From Hydrangea macrophylla (lineage: Eukaryota; Streptophyta; Magnoliopsida; Cornales; Hydrangeaceae): a stretch of DNA of 64,000 nucleotides. Location: NCBI GenBank assembly GCA_033977485.1, contig CM066983.1, positions 112,754,605 through 112,818,604 on the forward strand. Reading direction: 5' to 3'. The translations under genes were made by a program, and so were the position numbers. This document shows, one piece after another, positions 35,143 to 46,861 of the stretch (position 1 is its first letter; the number at the start of each line of letters is the position of its first letter). The notes below the pieces were generated by a model. The model worked only from the letters and a program-made list of their open reading frames with translations. It had not been told where the DNA came from and made no database searches.

Positions 35143-35673
35143 ATGACCCCCTGGCAACATTCCATCTTGCACTAGGATTTGCCTAAGGTCAAACAACCCT
35201 GTGGCCGTAACATACCTTAAATATCGAATCCAAACATTAAATCCATAAAGTGAACATTTCAAAACGTGAACTCTTGGTTCAGATTCACAATAACTTAACC
35301 AGCCCATTCCATGCTCTCAAAGGCAATACAAAACGTAATTCTAGATTACTCGAGAGTAATTCCTTACAACAAAACATATACAGGGCTATTATCCATTTTT
35401 ATTACAAAACTACGAGATGAATGTGATGAGTCGCCTTTTAGGTGAACTCCCAATACCCCGGGATCACTTCTCTGATTCCTCACTAGTATTCATACCTACA
35501 ATGGTTATTTGAATAACCACACATATTCGATTTGTTTAAGCTAACGATTCGTGAATAAAACAACAATGCACATGAATGATAAACATGCTCGCATTCACAT
35601 CTCTACATTTCATGCTAGTCTTCGTAGTCTCACGTGTACGTTCCATACTCCTAATCCGCGACTCTTCACCAAT

Positions 35674-35678
35674 AAGTC
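35674..35678. repeat. Target-site duplication AAGTC (left)
   Basis: Identical to 38473-38477; flanks the nested solo LTR. Confidence 0.9.
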
Positions 35679-36289
35679 TGTCATGCCCCGATGTAGCATA
35701 AATATGGAAAGCATTAAATTTCCTTTATAGACTCGTAGGTCGCGACAGTTTGAAGGATCGATTCCGTCCCAAACGTCGAATAACACAATAATTAAATCAG
35801 AGTAAGAGCAAACAAGGTTTATAAATTTTTTCCAAATTAATAGTTATTACAGTACGTGATCTACTAAAGGCACAACCCACCTTGCAAATAAAATAATATC
35901 TACTATCTATTACAGTCATCCTTATTTCAAATTTATTTTAAAAGCATAAGATAGTAACAAAATAATTTCTTCTTCTCCGATAGTCATAATCAATTCGCGT
36001 AGTCATACTGCTCTGACTGGTTATAACCTGAAAAACCTAGACATGAATGTCCAGGGCGCATCAACATCGTCGGCTTCAATAAGCTGGTGAGTATTAAAAA
36101 CATATGTTTGAATGTAAAACATACTTAATTACTATTTTCCATTTCACGGTTCCATTATTCAACAAGTTAACAACATGGAGATAAATTCACTTATGAAACA
36201 GTAAGGGTGATATTATAATTCATGAAACATGTGACCGTGCATGAGACCAATACAACCATTCTCATCTCACCTACTATTTTTTCTCGACA

Positions 36290-36650
36290 GCACATCACCC
36301 AACTCTCTCACTCTAGTATCTTTGAAACACTAAGATGACCACACTTTAGTACAGGAGTATTAGGGAGTGTCCAGTTTGCCTCACACTTTAGTATGGGGTA
36401 CCAGAGAGTGTCCAATGCCTCACACTTTGACTATACCACGCATGTCAGGGAGTCTCCAGTAGGCCACACTTTAGCACTACCATGGGTGTTAAGGAATGTC
36501 TAAGTCGGCATCACATACTTTAGCGTTACCATGGGCGCTAGGGAGTGTCCAGTTTTGTCACCATTGCATTTCAAAGACTCTCTAACCGCAATATCATAAC
36601 ATCACACTTTGGTACACCAATACCAGGTAGTGTCCACACACAATCTCAAC
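36290..36650. repeat. Tandem repeats (~60-65 bp) in the solo LTR
   Basis: About six diverged copies of a unit containing CACACTTTAG, a short ATGGG or TACCA spacer, and GGGAGTGTCCAGT. Confidence 0.8.
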
Positions 36651-37025
36651 CACATACTCCTTTCCACACTGAACACCACTCAACATGCATGTACAACTGA
36701 CTCCACATGAATGACATGTGACTTAATACAGAAATATAAAGTAATACGAATGATAACCATAGATATACGAGAAGAAATCAAATCTCATATGAAACAACCA
36801 GTGAATTCATCAAAGAATACTTTAATATGCTTTTATTGCTACTGGAACACAAGTGGGTTTATTGAAGCAATGCCCTAAAAAATGAGATATACTTTTTGTG
36901 GATGAATTTATATCAAAAGAAAGGTCTTTGAGTCTAGTTTCCAACGCTTCAAGCGGTGCACGTTTTCGAGTTTTCTAGAGGAAGTTATGACCGTTTTACT
37001 AAAAGTCGTCAATGCTGAAAAATGC

Positions 37026-37075
37026 CAATCGATTGACAAAAGTGCCAATCGATTGGTAAACATGCCAATCGATTG
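37026..37075. repeat. Three CAATCGATTG palindromes at exactly 20-bp spacing
   Basis: Perfect 10-bp palindromes start at 37026, 37046 and 37066. Each is preceded by TGC. Confidence 0.95.
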
Positions 37076-38472
37076 CCACTGCGTCTTCTTCAGCAGTTTC
37101 TCCTCTGTTACAAATTTAAAGCTTATTTTTTATCCATTTTGAAATCCAAATGTAAACATGACTTGTAATATATGATTCTCTCCGTTTTTTTCCGCAAGGA
37201 TCGTGAATACGCGATCGGTTTTAACTAATTTTAATCGTAGCTCTCGGATTTTATGAAAAATCGAGAGGTGACAAAATTTCATTACGCCACAATACGAATG
37301 AGTTAGGCTCTAATACTTTAATTACAACATCTAGGGACTGTAATACTTCATTTTTTTTATATCAAAATCGATTTTGGTTACGTTTGAAAAAATCACCATT
37401 TTCAAGCTTCAAGCTCCATGGATGAACACAACAATGGTGTTTTATAATACAAGCTATACAAACAATAATTAAAACACAAATTACATTCCAAGTGAGTTTG
37501 AAATACTCACTGTGATTGTGATTAAGAGTGTATGTTGAGAAAGAAAATAATCACACCCACTTCAAGCTTGGCTACGATGGATTGAATTCTCTCTCTCTAT
37601 AATTTTTTTTGTAAATCTGTATCTCTTTGAACTTTCTCTGAATTTTTTGTTTTTCAATCTCCCCCAGAATGTGTGTGTGAGTAGTATATATAAAGAAAAT
37701 TAAAACTAAGAACTTGGCCTCCAAGTTCTTTCTCAAATACTCAACAAATGGATTTGTTTTCTAAATTAACTAATTGCATAGTATACATACATACACATAC
37801 ATATATAACTAGTGTATGAGCAGATTGTATCTCAATCTGGAGAGAGTTAGATCATAGGGGTTCATATAGGTTCATAGGGGGCAATACAAAAGTGTTTGGG
37901 AAATGGGGCTTAAGGCCTAACTTTAACACACTATAATAAGGCATAGCCAAATTAGGTACTATAAAGTTGCCTAGGAATTTCCTTATGTGTTTGGGAAAAC
38001 TACTTAAGGCACTAAGTTAACACACCAAATAAAAGCATTCCCAAACAAAACCCAATCAATGATTGCAAGTATTAAATGGATATAAAGCAATAGTCATTTC
38101 TTGATTGACGGGGAATCCAAAACTGTAGGAGCCTGACGCTGCGCGGACAGTTTTGAACGTAAATTGGTATTTTTGCGGTGTGGTGATCACCACAAAATAT
38201 AGAAAATTGATTTTAACGTAATAAATAATTTTCCTGTTATATAAAAATATAGTTTGAGTCAAAAGAAATTATTTTCACCGTTTTAAAATACAACACAGGT
38301 ATATCCAAACTTATGAATTTCAGTTTGAAAACATAATACTGTGTTTTTTATTTTATAAAAATTACAGTGTGACCCCAATTAATAATTGCTAATGAAATTA
38401 AAGACAAGCAAAACAAATTGAAATAAACATGGAAATGAAATTAAAATTAAATGGGAATTATAGGTTGTTACA

Positions 38473-38477
38473 AAGTC
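38473..38477. repeat. Target-site duplication AAGTC (right)
   Basis: Identical to 35674-35678; flanks the nested solo LTR. Confidence 0.9.
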
Positions 38478-39620
38478 CACGCGAAAGGTAAGACTCATGT
38501 TTATTTCTTCAAACGTGTGACCTTAATGCCTATATCGGCTCCACAAGATGGCTTAGTGCTCCTTTGACCCAAATCAACATGCTCAAATACGTTTCACTGT
38601 ACTTTCAACATAATCAAACAAATCACCGTACTATTGGGCCTACTTAACAATATAACCACCCAATATGAGCTACACAATATATATCTATAAGCTAACACAT
38701 GCTTTTCATACAAAGCATGAATACATGTCATGAAATCATTTTAAAACACATAGTTGGATCACTCACCTCCGATTAACGCTTCTAAAATTCAATCCAAAGA
38801 AAACCCGAGCACAAAGATCGTGCAGAAGTCTGTCCAGTACAATTCCTATCGATCAGAATTCCAATTATCAACTTTTTAGGAAAATTCTATAAAAAATGAG
38901 TCCTAATAGATATCAAGCGACGGCCTTACCTCGAGGAAGTTCGAATATGAAATTTGGTGAAAAAACTGATGGACAAAAGTTCATCGTTAGGCGTTGTGAA
39001 GATTAAAGAACTAAAACCACCATTTTGGCCTCCTCTTGAAACTTAGTTTAGAAGTCTATAAAAATATCAAAGTCATCTCTATCTGTATATAGACAACACT
39101 CTCAAAAATTGTGTTTACCTCCTCACAAGTTCTCAAAACTCCTAATCAGTCTCCGAAACTTTCTACACAGCTTATTCACACATTTACGAGTAAAACTAAA
39201 AATTATAAAAGTTTTCGCCTAAGTTCCGTTTGGTTGCTAAAACGCAGTCTCACATGATTTTACGAAATTGCTAATTAGCCTACCAAATTAGTAGCCTGTT
39301 AATTCGTCCTCACCAGGATACTAAAATTAACATCATAAATAAATTCTAAATCATAAAATAATACAGATAGTGAAATACACAGGTAAATATTTATTTTCAG
39401 ATAAACATTTAGGGTATTCCACAATGAACGTCTCATACTCGGAGAGACTTCACAACATCAAAACACTCATTCAACCGCGTCTCAATGGGTTCTCTTACAC
39501 AGACACCCAAATCGACTCGTGAGTCAAAACTCACTCACACATATGCCAAAATGCACAATACATCACATTATCATGCATGACAATGTAATGAAATGTAATA
39601 ACACAATTACGGGTGTTATA

Positions 39621-40560
39621 GGAATCTTTCAACATAAATTTATTTATTTGTATTTCTTGGGATGCCTCTCTTTATTATCGAATAATGATTGGTTCTCCAA
39701 CATGTAAGTATGAATAGTAGATTTGGGGTCAACTAAAAGCAACAAACTTTTCTATTGTGTTTCCATCGATTGGGTATCACTACGGTTATAAATTATTCTT
39801 TTCTGGTTAAGGACATGGTTGATTGTGATCAAGACTAAGTAGTTTTGTTGTACGAATAACCAAATAAGTTGGAGATCTGAATTTGAAAATGGGTATACAA
39901 GTTTAATAATTAGTATCTCGTTGATATCCAAACCACTACAAGATCTGTTCAACCACCATATGCATCAGGTAATAGTATTCTTGTTACTTCTTTGTATTTT
40001 ATATGTAAGCAATCGAGATCTGACTATTGTACTGCACTGTAGCAATTGTCAAGCATCCTAGTATATCATTGGAAACTTTCAGACTTTGGATTTAGCTACT
40101 AATATTGTATTAGAAAATTTTGGGATATTTGAATGACGTTAAGTGAGTTTATATATGTTTAAATGAGTAGAAAATAATTTGAAATTATCTTTTGTGAAAG
40201 AAAAAAAAACACTGATTTATCGTGAATCATGAAGCATTTAAAAATATTTTGATAAAAGGAAGTGGTCGAATTCGACCCGAATTATGTAGAAGGGGGAAAC
40301 AAGTGAAAATAGTTTTAATCAAATGTGGGTATTTCTATTATTTAAAGTTGTTATTAATGGAAGTTATTTTGATTATATGATAGCTGTGTAAACGTTTTTA
40401 TTTTATGGAAATATATTTTAAATGAATACTATTGGACTATCTAGGAAACTCAACTGAGTACAATACCTTTATTTTGATTTAAAATTGGAATATTAAATTT
40501 TGAAATGAATTCTAAATGACTTTGGTAAGAAAATGGTCTGGAAGAAACTTGTGATATTGT
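39621..40560. other. Intergenic, no recognised feature
   Basis: AT-rich sequence to the right of the chromovirus. I see no coding evidence, terminal repeats or known motifs. Confidence 0.5.
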
Positions 40561-40564
40561 CACA

Positions 40565-41841
40565 GCATTCCCAGAATCCATTAACAACGCGTATAAGTTG
40601 GTACTGCAAACAATTACGTGAAAGCTACAACAACCCTATAAGGCCGATACTAGGGTTACCTTGAACTGAAAAAACGGATTGTTGTACTAAACTAATCGAG
40701 AACACGGGCTCGATAACAGCTCACGATCATCTACCGTATTCCTCTGCTACCAGAATATTGAACTAAGTGTGGGCTCTTTTGAAATCCTTTTTGTTTTCTC
40801 GTCTCCTTTTTTACGCTCTGTTTTCTATTTTGAGTTATGATACTCTTGATGGAAAAATGCAAATTGAGGAGAGAGCCAAAACATCATATATGTAGGCTAC
40901 GATAGGGACCATAAGAAGTCAATAATCAATAGGCTTCCTTATGGAATTAGGAACTAATTCGAACTGAATCAGATTCCTATTTCCATAAATTATAATTCAA
41001 ACCACTAAGGAATTATATTTGCACTCCTACCCTTATCTCAAAAATATTTTTCGACCTCCATATTATTAAATGCTTATTATCTCCCCACGTTAAGATTACA
41101 AATATATATTAATTAAATATAATTACTGACAATTACATTTAATTAATATCTTAAAATTCTTTGAGATCCTCTGCTTGACTTATCTGATATGTCGGATACA
41201 AAATTCACCTGCAGGGATTGACATAATCAAAACTTATAAGCTTTCTCAAGGGGATATCATCAATCCCAAAATTGAAACATGGATTCCATCATTAATTAAT
41301 ATCCACCACATAATTAATATTGTCACCCAATTCAATGAGATATTGACCCATTTAAGGATCTCACCCTTTTAGGGATCAAAGCGTAAATATCAAATGTACG
41401 TGTCTATAAATTAACTTAGGATTTAGAACACAAACACTTATAATAGCCATGAGATATTAATTATCTTATAAGTCAGTACAAAGATAATTACCCCAAGTTG
41501 GTCCCATTTAATACACAAAGTGTACCAGCATTGTGAGTTGAAACTATACAGTTTCCCACAGTCAAGACAAACCTACTACATCACCATGTTGCAGTCCAAC
41601 CGATGGTGTGTCCAATCGCATCTAAGATTGCAAACCAAAATCTTACATTCTACAAGATCCGATGGTCTGATCTTCCGTGTGTAAGCCAAGCTCTACACAC
41701 CAAACCACCTATTACGTAGAATAAGAGACACACATGCATAATATTAAATAAACAATATAATGCAAATATTGCCCACAGATTATATTAAATGAATAGTAAA
41801 TCAACTACACAAAGCATGACTTTTAGTATATATCCCTAACA
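40565..41841 (-). mobile_element. Possible Ty1/copia-like LTR remnant
   Basis: Read on the minus strand the sequence starts TGTTAGGGATATATACTAAA at 41841, like the start of several plant copia LTRs. It runs about 1.3 kb to a region near 40565. No second LTR, primer-binding site or duplication was found (right flank GTTAG), so the left end is approximate and the assignment is from resemblance only. Confidence 0.35.
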
Positions 41842-41935
41842 GTTAGGACCTGTTTAAATGAATAAAAGAAGCATGGATCATATTTTGTCCGTTTTTATAT
41901 GCTGGACTGTCTTCACTGTGAAGAAGACGAAGTCC

Positions 41936-42111
41936 CAATCGATTGCCATTATTGTAAACCTAATCGATTGCCATGTTATACAATCGATTGTCATTGTAGA
42001 TACCCCCATCGATGCCAAGATTAGCAATCGATTGTCATTGATTGTGACCCAATCGATTGGAATTGTTACTGCTTTTATACTAATTGATTGGACCTCTGTC
42101 CCAATCGATTA
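41936..42111. repeat. CAATCGATTG palindrome cluster
   Basis: Perfect copies start at 41936, 41981, 42025 and 42050. One-base variants lie at 41961 and 42102, and weaker ones near 42006 and 42081. Spacing is mostly 19-25 bp. Confidence 0.9.
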
Positions 42112-42419
42112 ACAATTATAGAATGTTGATATTCATGTTTAGTTTATATTATAACTATTTAGTTGTTTATGTATTGTTTTGAATTTCTCACATGAAATAA
42201 TGACATAATTATGAAACATTGCGATGTAGGATCGAAGTGACGATAAGTTTAATGGATAATGGTTGTGACGTTAGATAACGTATCATTATGAATCGTTTGG
42301 AGTTATCGTTCATTTCATTCAATGTAGTCAGGCCACATGGGGATTGTCATGTATCGAAGTTAGAACTGAACTTAAGTAGGTTTGTTAAGATTCGAGAATC
42401 TTACGTGGACGGGTCTTGG

Positions 42420-42765
42420 TCGATCATATGTTCTTAAAAGCGATAGACAGACGAAAGTGTCTATGACTTGCGGTGAACTGGACCACTAGCCCTAAGATAG
42501 CCAGATGATCTAATCATATGTTCTTAAGAGCGGTAGACAGACGAAGGTGTCTATGACTTGCGGTGGACCCTGATCACTGGTAAACGTCGCTAAGTCGTGG
42601 CATTAAAATGATGTACTGTTCCTTATAGCGTTATATCCCTGTAGTGCGGTGAACTAGACATATATTTTTAAAAAGCTGGGGATGGACTGACGTGGAGTCC
42701 ATGACATGCAGTGAACTGTGCATATGCTCTTAAAAACGGTGGACGGAGCAATGGTGTATCTTTAG
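42420..42765 (+). repeat. Tandem repeat, ~95-140-bp spacing, 3-4 diverged copies
   Basis: Units begin CATATGTTCTTAA(A/G)AGCG and continue with GACAGACGAA.GTGTCTATGACTTGCGGTG-type sequence. Starts are near 42424, 42518, 42659 and 42720, the last two more diverged. Confidence 0.8.
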
Positions 42766-43533
42766 AAGTGAACTACTGTTAAATCTGTTCTTCTATTCAT
42801 AATATATGTTGTCGGTCTTAATTTAATAAGACGATTAAATCATCAGTTTGATTAAAAGAGTTACCCTCACTGGAATCTAATTATTATCGTTCTTAACTTA
42901 TAATAACTTCAATAGTGGATACCGTGTTAGTATCTAATTTACTTAGTTTCATTCATCTGACGGTGTTTATGTTGTTGGACATTTCTACATTCCAGCACAC
43001 CCTGGTTATGACTATATAGGGGAAGGAGCTGCAGGCGAGAACTACTATGTAGGTGACGATGTTCCTGTGAAGGATTATTCCGACAGAGGTCAGACAGAAA
43101 ATGACTACTATGCCGAAGACTATCTCTACGCCAATTAAAGACTAGGCTAGATTGTAGTTTAATTATCTTTACTGTTTCAAGACCTTCTGTAATTAGGCAC
43201 ATATTGCCTTGCCATTTGTATTTTCGTTATACTCTACTTGATTTGAGACTCTAATTATAATAGTTTAGTAATCGAAATATTATGTATTTCGAGTTAAGTG
43301 AAAATGTGCCCACCCCTTGTCATCCCTGAATATAGGTTGGGTATTGGTGTTAAATGGGTGTTTCACCGGTATTGAAGAAACCCATTTCGGCCCATTTATT
43401 ATGGGCGGGTTCGTTGGCTTGGGCTGAAACTGCCAAGGTCTAGGCCCGATCCAAACTTATCCAACCAGTCATAAATCTGTAATTCTCTTCATTTATTATA
43501 GCGGAGTATTTGTTTTCCAGCTCACTTCGTCCG

Positions 43534-43666
43534 ATTGGCCAATTACGAAGCACACGGATCGTAAAACGATTGATTATCAACCGTCCATTTCACCCAAATC
43601 AACGCTCACAAATCGCAATCCGAAATCTAAAAACCAATATGCTAAATCAACACCCACTATATATAA
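43534..43666 (+). promoter_or_regulatory. Histone H2A promoter elements
   Basis: ATTGGCCAAT at 43534-43543 holds CCAAT boxes on both strands. CACGGATC at 43553-43560 is one base from the plant histone octamer CGCGGATC. TATATATAA at 43658-43666 is a TATA box about 140 bp upstream of the ATG. The arrangement fits a cell-cycle-regulated histone promoter; regulation itself is inferred. Confidence 0.65.
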
Positions 43667-43805
43667 CCAACACCACTCGCATCCAACATCTACGCTGACT
43701 CCGACCAAAAATAGCTTTTTCTCATCTCTCCAATTTCTGCTGTTTGTTTCCCGAGAAAGTTTTTTCCTATTTTCTCTCTCTGTAAGACTTGAGCATTTTT
43801 GAGAA

Positions 43806-44699
43806 ATGGACGCTGGTGGGAAGGTGAAGAAAGGTGCCGCCGGAAGGAAGGGCGGCGGTCCGAAGAAGAAACCGGTTACCCGGTCCGTCAAAGCCGGTTT
43901 ACAGTTCCCCGTCGGTAGGATCGGCCGGTACTTGAAGAAGGGCCGCTATGCTCAGCGCGTTGGAACTGGAGCTCCGGTGTACCTCGCCGCTGTACTTGAG
44001 TACCTAGCTGCTGAGGTATTTTCAACTCTTCCAACATTTCATATATGTGTATATCATTACGAGATTTTAAGCATGTTTGAGTTAGATTGTTGAATTTCTA
44101 GGGTGTTATGCGATTGGTTTGATTGATTTGTCAATTTTTGTTTTATAGATCTTGTATATTGCTATTTCTTATTCCGTCATTTTAGAACCCTAGCTTTTGA
44201 TTGCTTCATAGAAAACTAAGGATATAAAGAAATCATGTATTTAAAAAAAAATAAAAATTTGTTTTTGATTGGTTATAGAAGACGAATTTATAATGTCAGC
44301 AGCCTATGAAATTTGAAATCTTTGTTTGTTTTGCTTTTCACATTTGGGTGAGCAACAAATCTGAACTAAATTCTGCATTTTCTCTTGCAATTAATTATGG
44401 GGGTTGTTTTGTTAATTGTTTGTTTTTTTGTTTGTTGGGTTTGAATAATGATGATTTAGGTACTGGAATTGGCTGGGAATGCTGCAAGAGACAACAAGAA
44501 GAACAGGATCATACCAAGGCATGTGCTGTTGGCAGTGAGGAATGATGAAGAGCTTGGGAAGCTTCTTGCTGGTGTAACTATTGCACATGGAGGTGTACTT
44601 CCAAACATTAACCCTGTTCTTCTCCCAAAGAAGTCTGAGAAGGCTGCTAAAGAACCCAAATCTCCATCCAGGGCCACCAAGTCACCTAAGAAAGCTTAG
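43806..44699 (+). CDS. Histone H2A, H2A.W-type with SPKK tail, 149 aa, two exons
   Basis: Core nucleosome histone. Exon 1 is 43806-44015 (70 codons, [11 protein letters not shown]... to EYLAAE) and exon 2 is 44460-44699 ([14 protein letters not shown]... to stop). The GT..AG intron of 444 bp falls in phase 0 inside the conserved AAE|VLELAG block, a usual site in plant H2A genes. The histone fold is complete ([50 protein letters not shown]). The C-terminus carries two SP motifs, KSPSR and KSPKK. An extended SPKK tail is the mark of the plant H2A.W class, found in heterochromatin. It lacks the SQEF end of H2A.X and the H2A.Z signature. No damage is seen. The paralogue within the class cannot be fixed from this sequence alone. 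Confidence 0.93.
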
Positions 44700-46079
44700 C
44701 TTGTTTTGGGTGTTTGTTACTTTTTTTCTAGCTCTCTCTCTGTATGTAATTTCAATCTCGGCTGTTGCTTAGTTGAAGTGCTTCATGTTGTTAGTAAAAT
44801 TAGGATGATTGTACTCTTTTGAATCATGTCCCTGTTAGAACAACTTGTTTTTTAAAGGAATGAAATGATATTGTTAGTTTGTTTAATCTCAAATCTCATT
44901 TGTTGTTGATTGGGGAGATTCATTTCTTTTGGTTCATTGATGGATAATTAATTGTGTGTTACAAATGTTAATCTCAAAGCTCATTTATTTATGTTTCAAT
45001 GGGGAAATATTGGACATTTTCACTATGGTGTTTTTGCTTTTTTTGTTCTCTCTCACAGAAGTAGAATTTACTACTTTAAAATAGTTTTTGAAAAATTGTC
45101 TTGGTCCCACCCTGTGAGAGGGAAAACACAAAAAGTATTGAGTGAAAAGCATCTAAGTATTATCTTGCTTTTATTTACTATTTCAATATTAAATTTGAAC
45201 TCAAATCAAGTAACCGCACTTGCACACCCTTTCTTTAATGAGTAAATAAATAGGATAATTTTTAGGGCATATAAAAATTTCACAAAAATAAGATACATTA
45301 ATTTTGTTCGTGTATCTCTCTTTTGTGGATTTCACAGTATTAGTAGACTCACTAGGAGAAGATAGATATATTGTGTTTTATGTATATTATTTTTGTGAGA
45401 TTCTTATGTACTTCGAGAGTTATCGATTGTTTGTAACTGGGATACACGTCCATATTTTATGTAAACAAAGCTTAAAAGATGTTTTATGTAAACAAAGCTT
45501 AAAAGATGTTTAAGATGCTTTTTCCGCTTTAAGTCTAACTCCATTTCCTAGAAGGTTGAGAAAGGGTTTTGACAAGCAGACTCAAATTTCTTTAGCATGA
45601 AATAGGGGTGATTTCTAGTCCCAAATAAGCTGGTCAAACCGACTACTTTTAAGGTTCCATTAGTTTGCTCCAACTGTCTAAAAACATCTTAAGGTTGGCA
45701 TTTATTGTTGACCATGTATGTTTAATCTGTTGAAAGAATTACAGACGTTTGAAAAGTTGGAGATTTTGTCACCATCTTATCCGTTATGTGTGTGCTATGA
45801 AAACTATTATGCTTCTCATATTTAAATTCCCAATTTAATTCTCAATTGCTTTAATAGTTGTCCCACCTAAACTAATCTTTAATGAAACTTTGATCCTTGT
45901 TATCATTAATTGTACCTAAACCAACCTCTAATAAAAATTCATTATCATTAAATGCAGTACAATTATCAAAGCATTTGAAAACCAAATTTAAAAATCACAA
46001 AATTTCTATAGCTATTGGGATGAGTCTCATCCATAAAATTATAGGTGTAGAACAAACAACCATCATAGTTATAAAATAT
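44700..46079. other. H2A 3' region and intergenic DNA
   Basis: The H2A 3' untranslated region probably ends near 44870. A 25-bp unit (TTTTATGTAAACAAAGC) is tandemly duplicated at about 45456-45508. Nothing else is recognised. Confidence 0.5.
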
Positions 46080-46861
46080 GGGATTAAATTCCGAATGGAT
46101 GATTGGTAATGGGCGAATTTTACGGCACCCTATAGTAAAATTGCACGTCATTATTTTTGTGAATGATGTAACAAAAAAAGTTAAAAAGTGCATATTACCA
46201 TATCAAGTCCCCTCAACTGCAAGAAACTTCTTCATCCCTTCCATTTTGAGGTTGACGATGGAGGTTTTGCCCCTACTTTGCTTTGACACCAACATCTTAA
46301 GACCAAAGACGACTCCATAGATTTTCACAAAATGAACTAAATCATTAAGTCAGTAAAGAAGAGAATGACATAGAAAATCCATATCCAAGCCCTGATTACT
46401 CAATTAATAAATTTTTATGCTAATCCACAACCATTTAATTTTATATCTGACATCCACATGAACGACAAAGAGATTGTGAATGATAAATCGGTAAAATTTG
46501 GGGCAAGATTTCATCCTACCATTTAGGGGTAAAAGAGAAGATCTTCTATCTACTTCCTAAACGACAAGAGGATGAGAAGCAAAATCTGTAATTTAAGCAA
46601 AAATTGAATTGACATGGAAAGTAGACATTTAGGGAGGAAAAAAAAAAAAGGGGACAAAATCCAAACAGGTGGAGGAGATGGAAGCCATGGAGTCATTCTG
46701 CGTAAGAGACGAAAAGTTGAGAACATTTTGGAGGGAATTGTTTCCCCGTTACACGTTCACAATGCTTTATATCTTAACCTTATTTGTATCTTATGTGGCA
46801 TTTACTATAGGGTGCCGTAAAACTCACCCCATTACGGATCATCCGTTTAGAATTTAATCTC
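46080..46861. mobile_element. Mutator-like MITE, 782 bp
   Basis: Inverted ends of about 65 bp start GGGATTAAATTCCGAA on the left and finish TAGAATTTAATCTC on the right; both arms share ACGGCACCCTATAGTAAA. Flanking 9-mers ATAAAATAT (46071-46079) and ATAAAATCT (46862-46870) match at eight of nine positions, as expected of a MULE insertion. No transposase is encoded. Confidence 0.75.

Larger units (their letters stand above)
35679..38472 (-). mobile_element. Solo LTR, 2794 bp, nested in the chromovirus 5' LTR
   Basis: Starts TGTCATGCCCCG and ends TAGGTTGTTACA, a TG..CA pair. Perfect AAGTC duplications lie at 35674-35678 and 38473-38477, exactly where the surrounding LTR resumes. Its ends resemble those of the host LTR (TGTCATACCC..GTGTTATA), so it is from a related family inserted in the same orientation. 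It contains tandem repeats (36290-36650) and a triple palindrome (37026-37075), and no coding domain. Confidence 0.9.
28134..39620 (-). mobile_element. Degenerate Ty3/gypsy chromovirus (probably Tekay/Del-like)
   Basis: Full-length but decayed element in minus orientation: 5' LTR 34765-39620 (split by a solo LTR), Met-tRNA primer-binding site, gag with three zinc knuckles, aspartic protease, reverse transcriptase, RNase H, integrase with HHCC and a chromodomain-like tail, polypurine tract, then 3' LTR 28134-29932. Domain order with integrase last and a C-terminal chromodomain marks a chromovirus. LTRs of about 2 kb fit the Tekay/Del lineage. Many stops and frameshifts break every domain. The 3' LTR has lost about 300 bp at its far end, so there is no duplication on that side. 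The right flank is GGAAT. Confidence 0.85.
34765..39620 (-). repeat. 5' LTR of the chromovirus, split by a solo LTR
   Basis: On the minus strand it starts TATAACACCCG at 39620 and ends GGGTATGACA at 34765. Without the 2794-bp insertion and its duplication it is about 2057 bp. The first base pair of the canonical TGTAACACCC start is mutated to TATAACACC in both LTR copies, so the change predates insertion. Confidence 0.8.
41842..43300 (+). mobile_element. Diverged LTR-like sequence related to the solo LTR at 35.7-38.5 kb
   Basis: The block at about 41915-41960 (GAAGAAGACGAAGTCCCAATC) resembles, in reverse orientation, the solo LTR at about 37070-37095. Both have a CAATCGATTG cluster followed by tandem repeats sharing an ACTGGAC..CCTAA core. 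This suggests an old related LTR in the opposite orientation. Ends are not defined. Confidence 0.45.

Noticed and set aside
40565..41841. Calling this a solo copia LTR with defined ends
   Set aside because: Only the TGTTAGGG end is convincing; no duplication of GTTAG was found on the left, so it is kept as a tentative remnant.
42947..43138. An open plus-strand stretch after an AG acceptor that encodes a Tyr/Asp-rich C-terminus (ending EDYLYAN)
   Set aside because: It looked like a last exon, but no upstream exons were found. The surrounding sequence matches the layout of LTR sequence, and part resembles the reverse complement of the solo LTR (GGTTATGACTAT).
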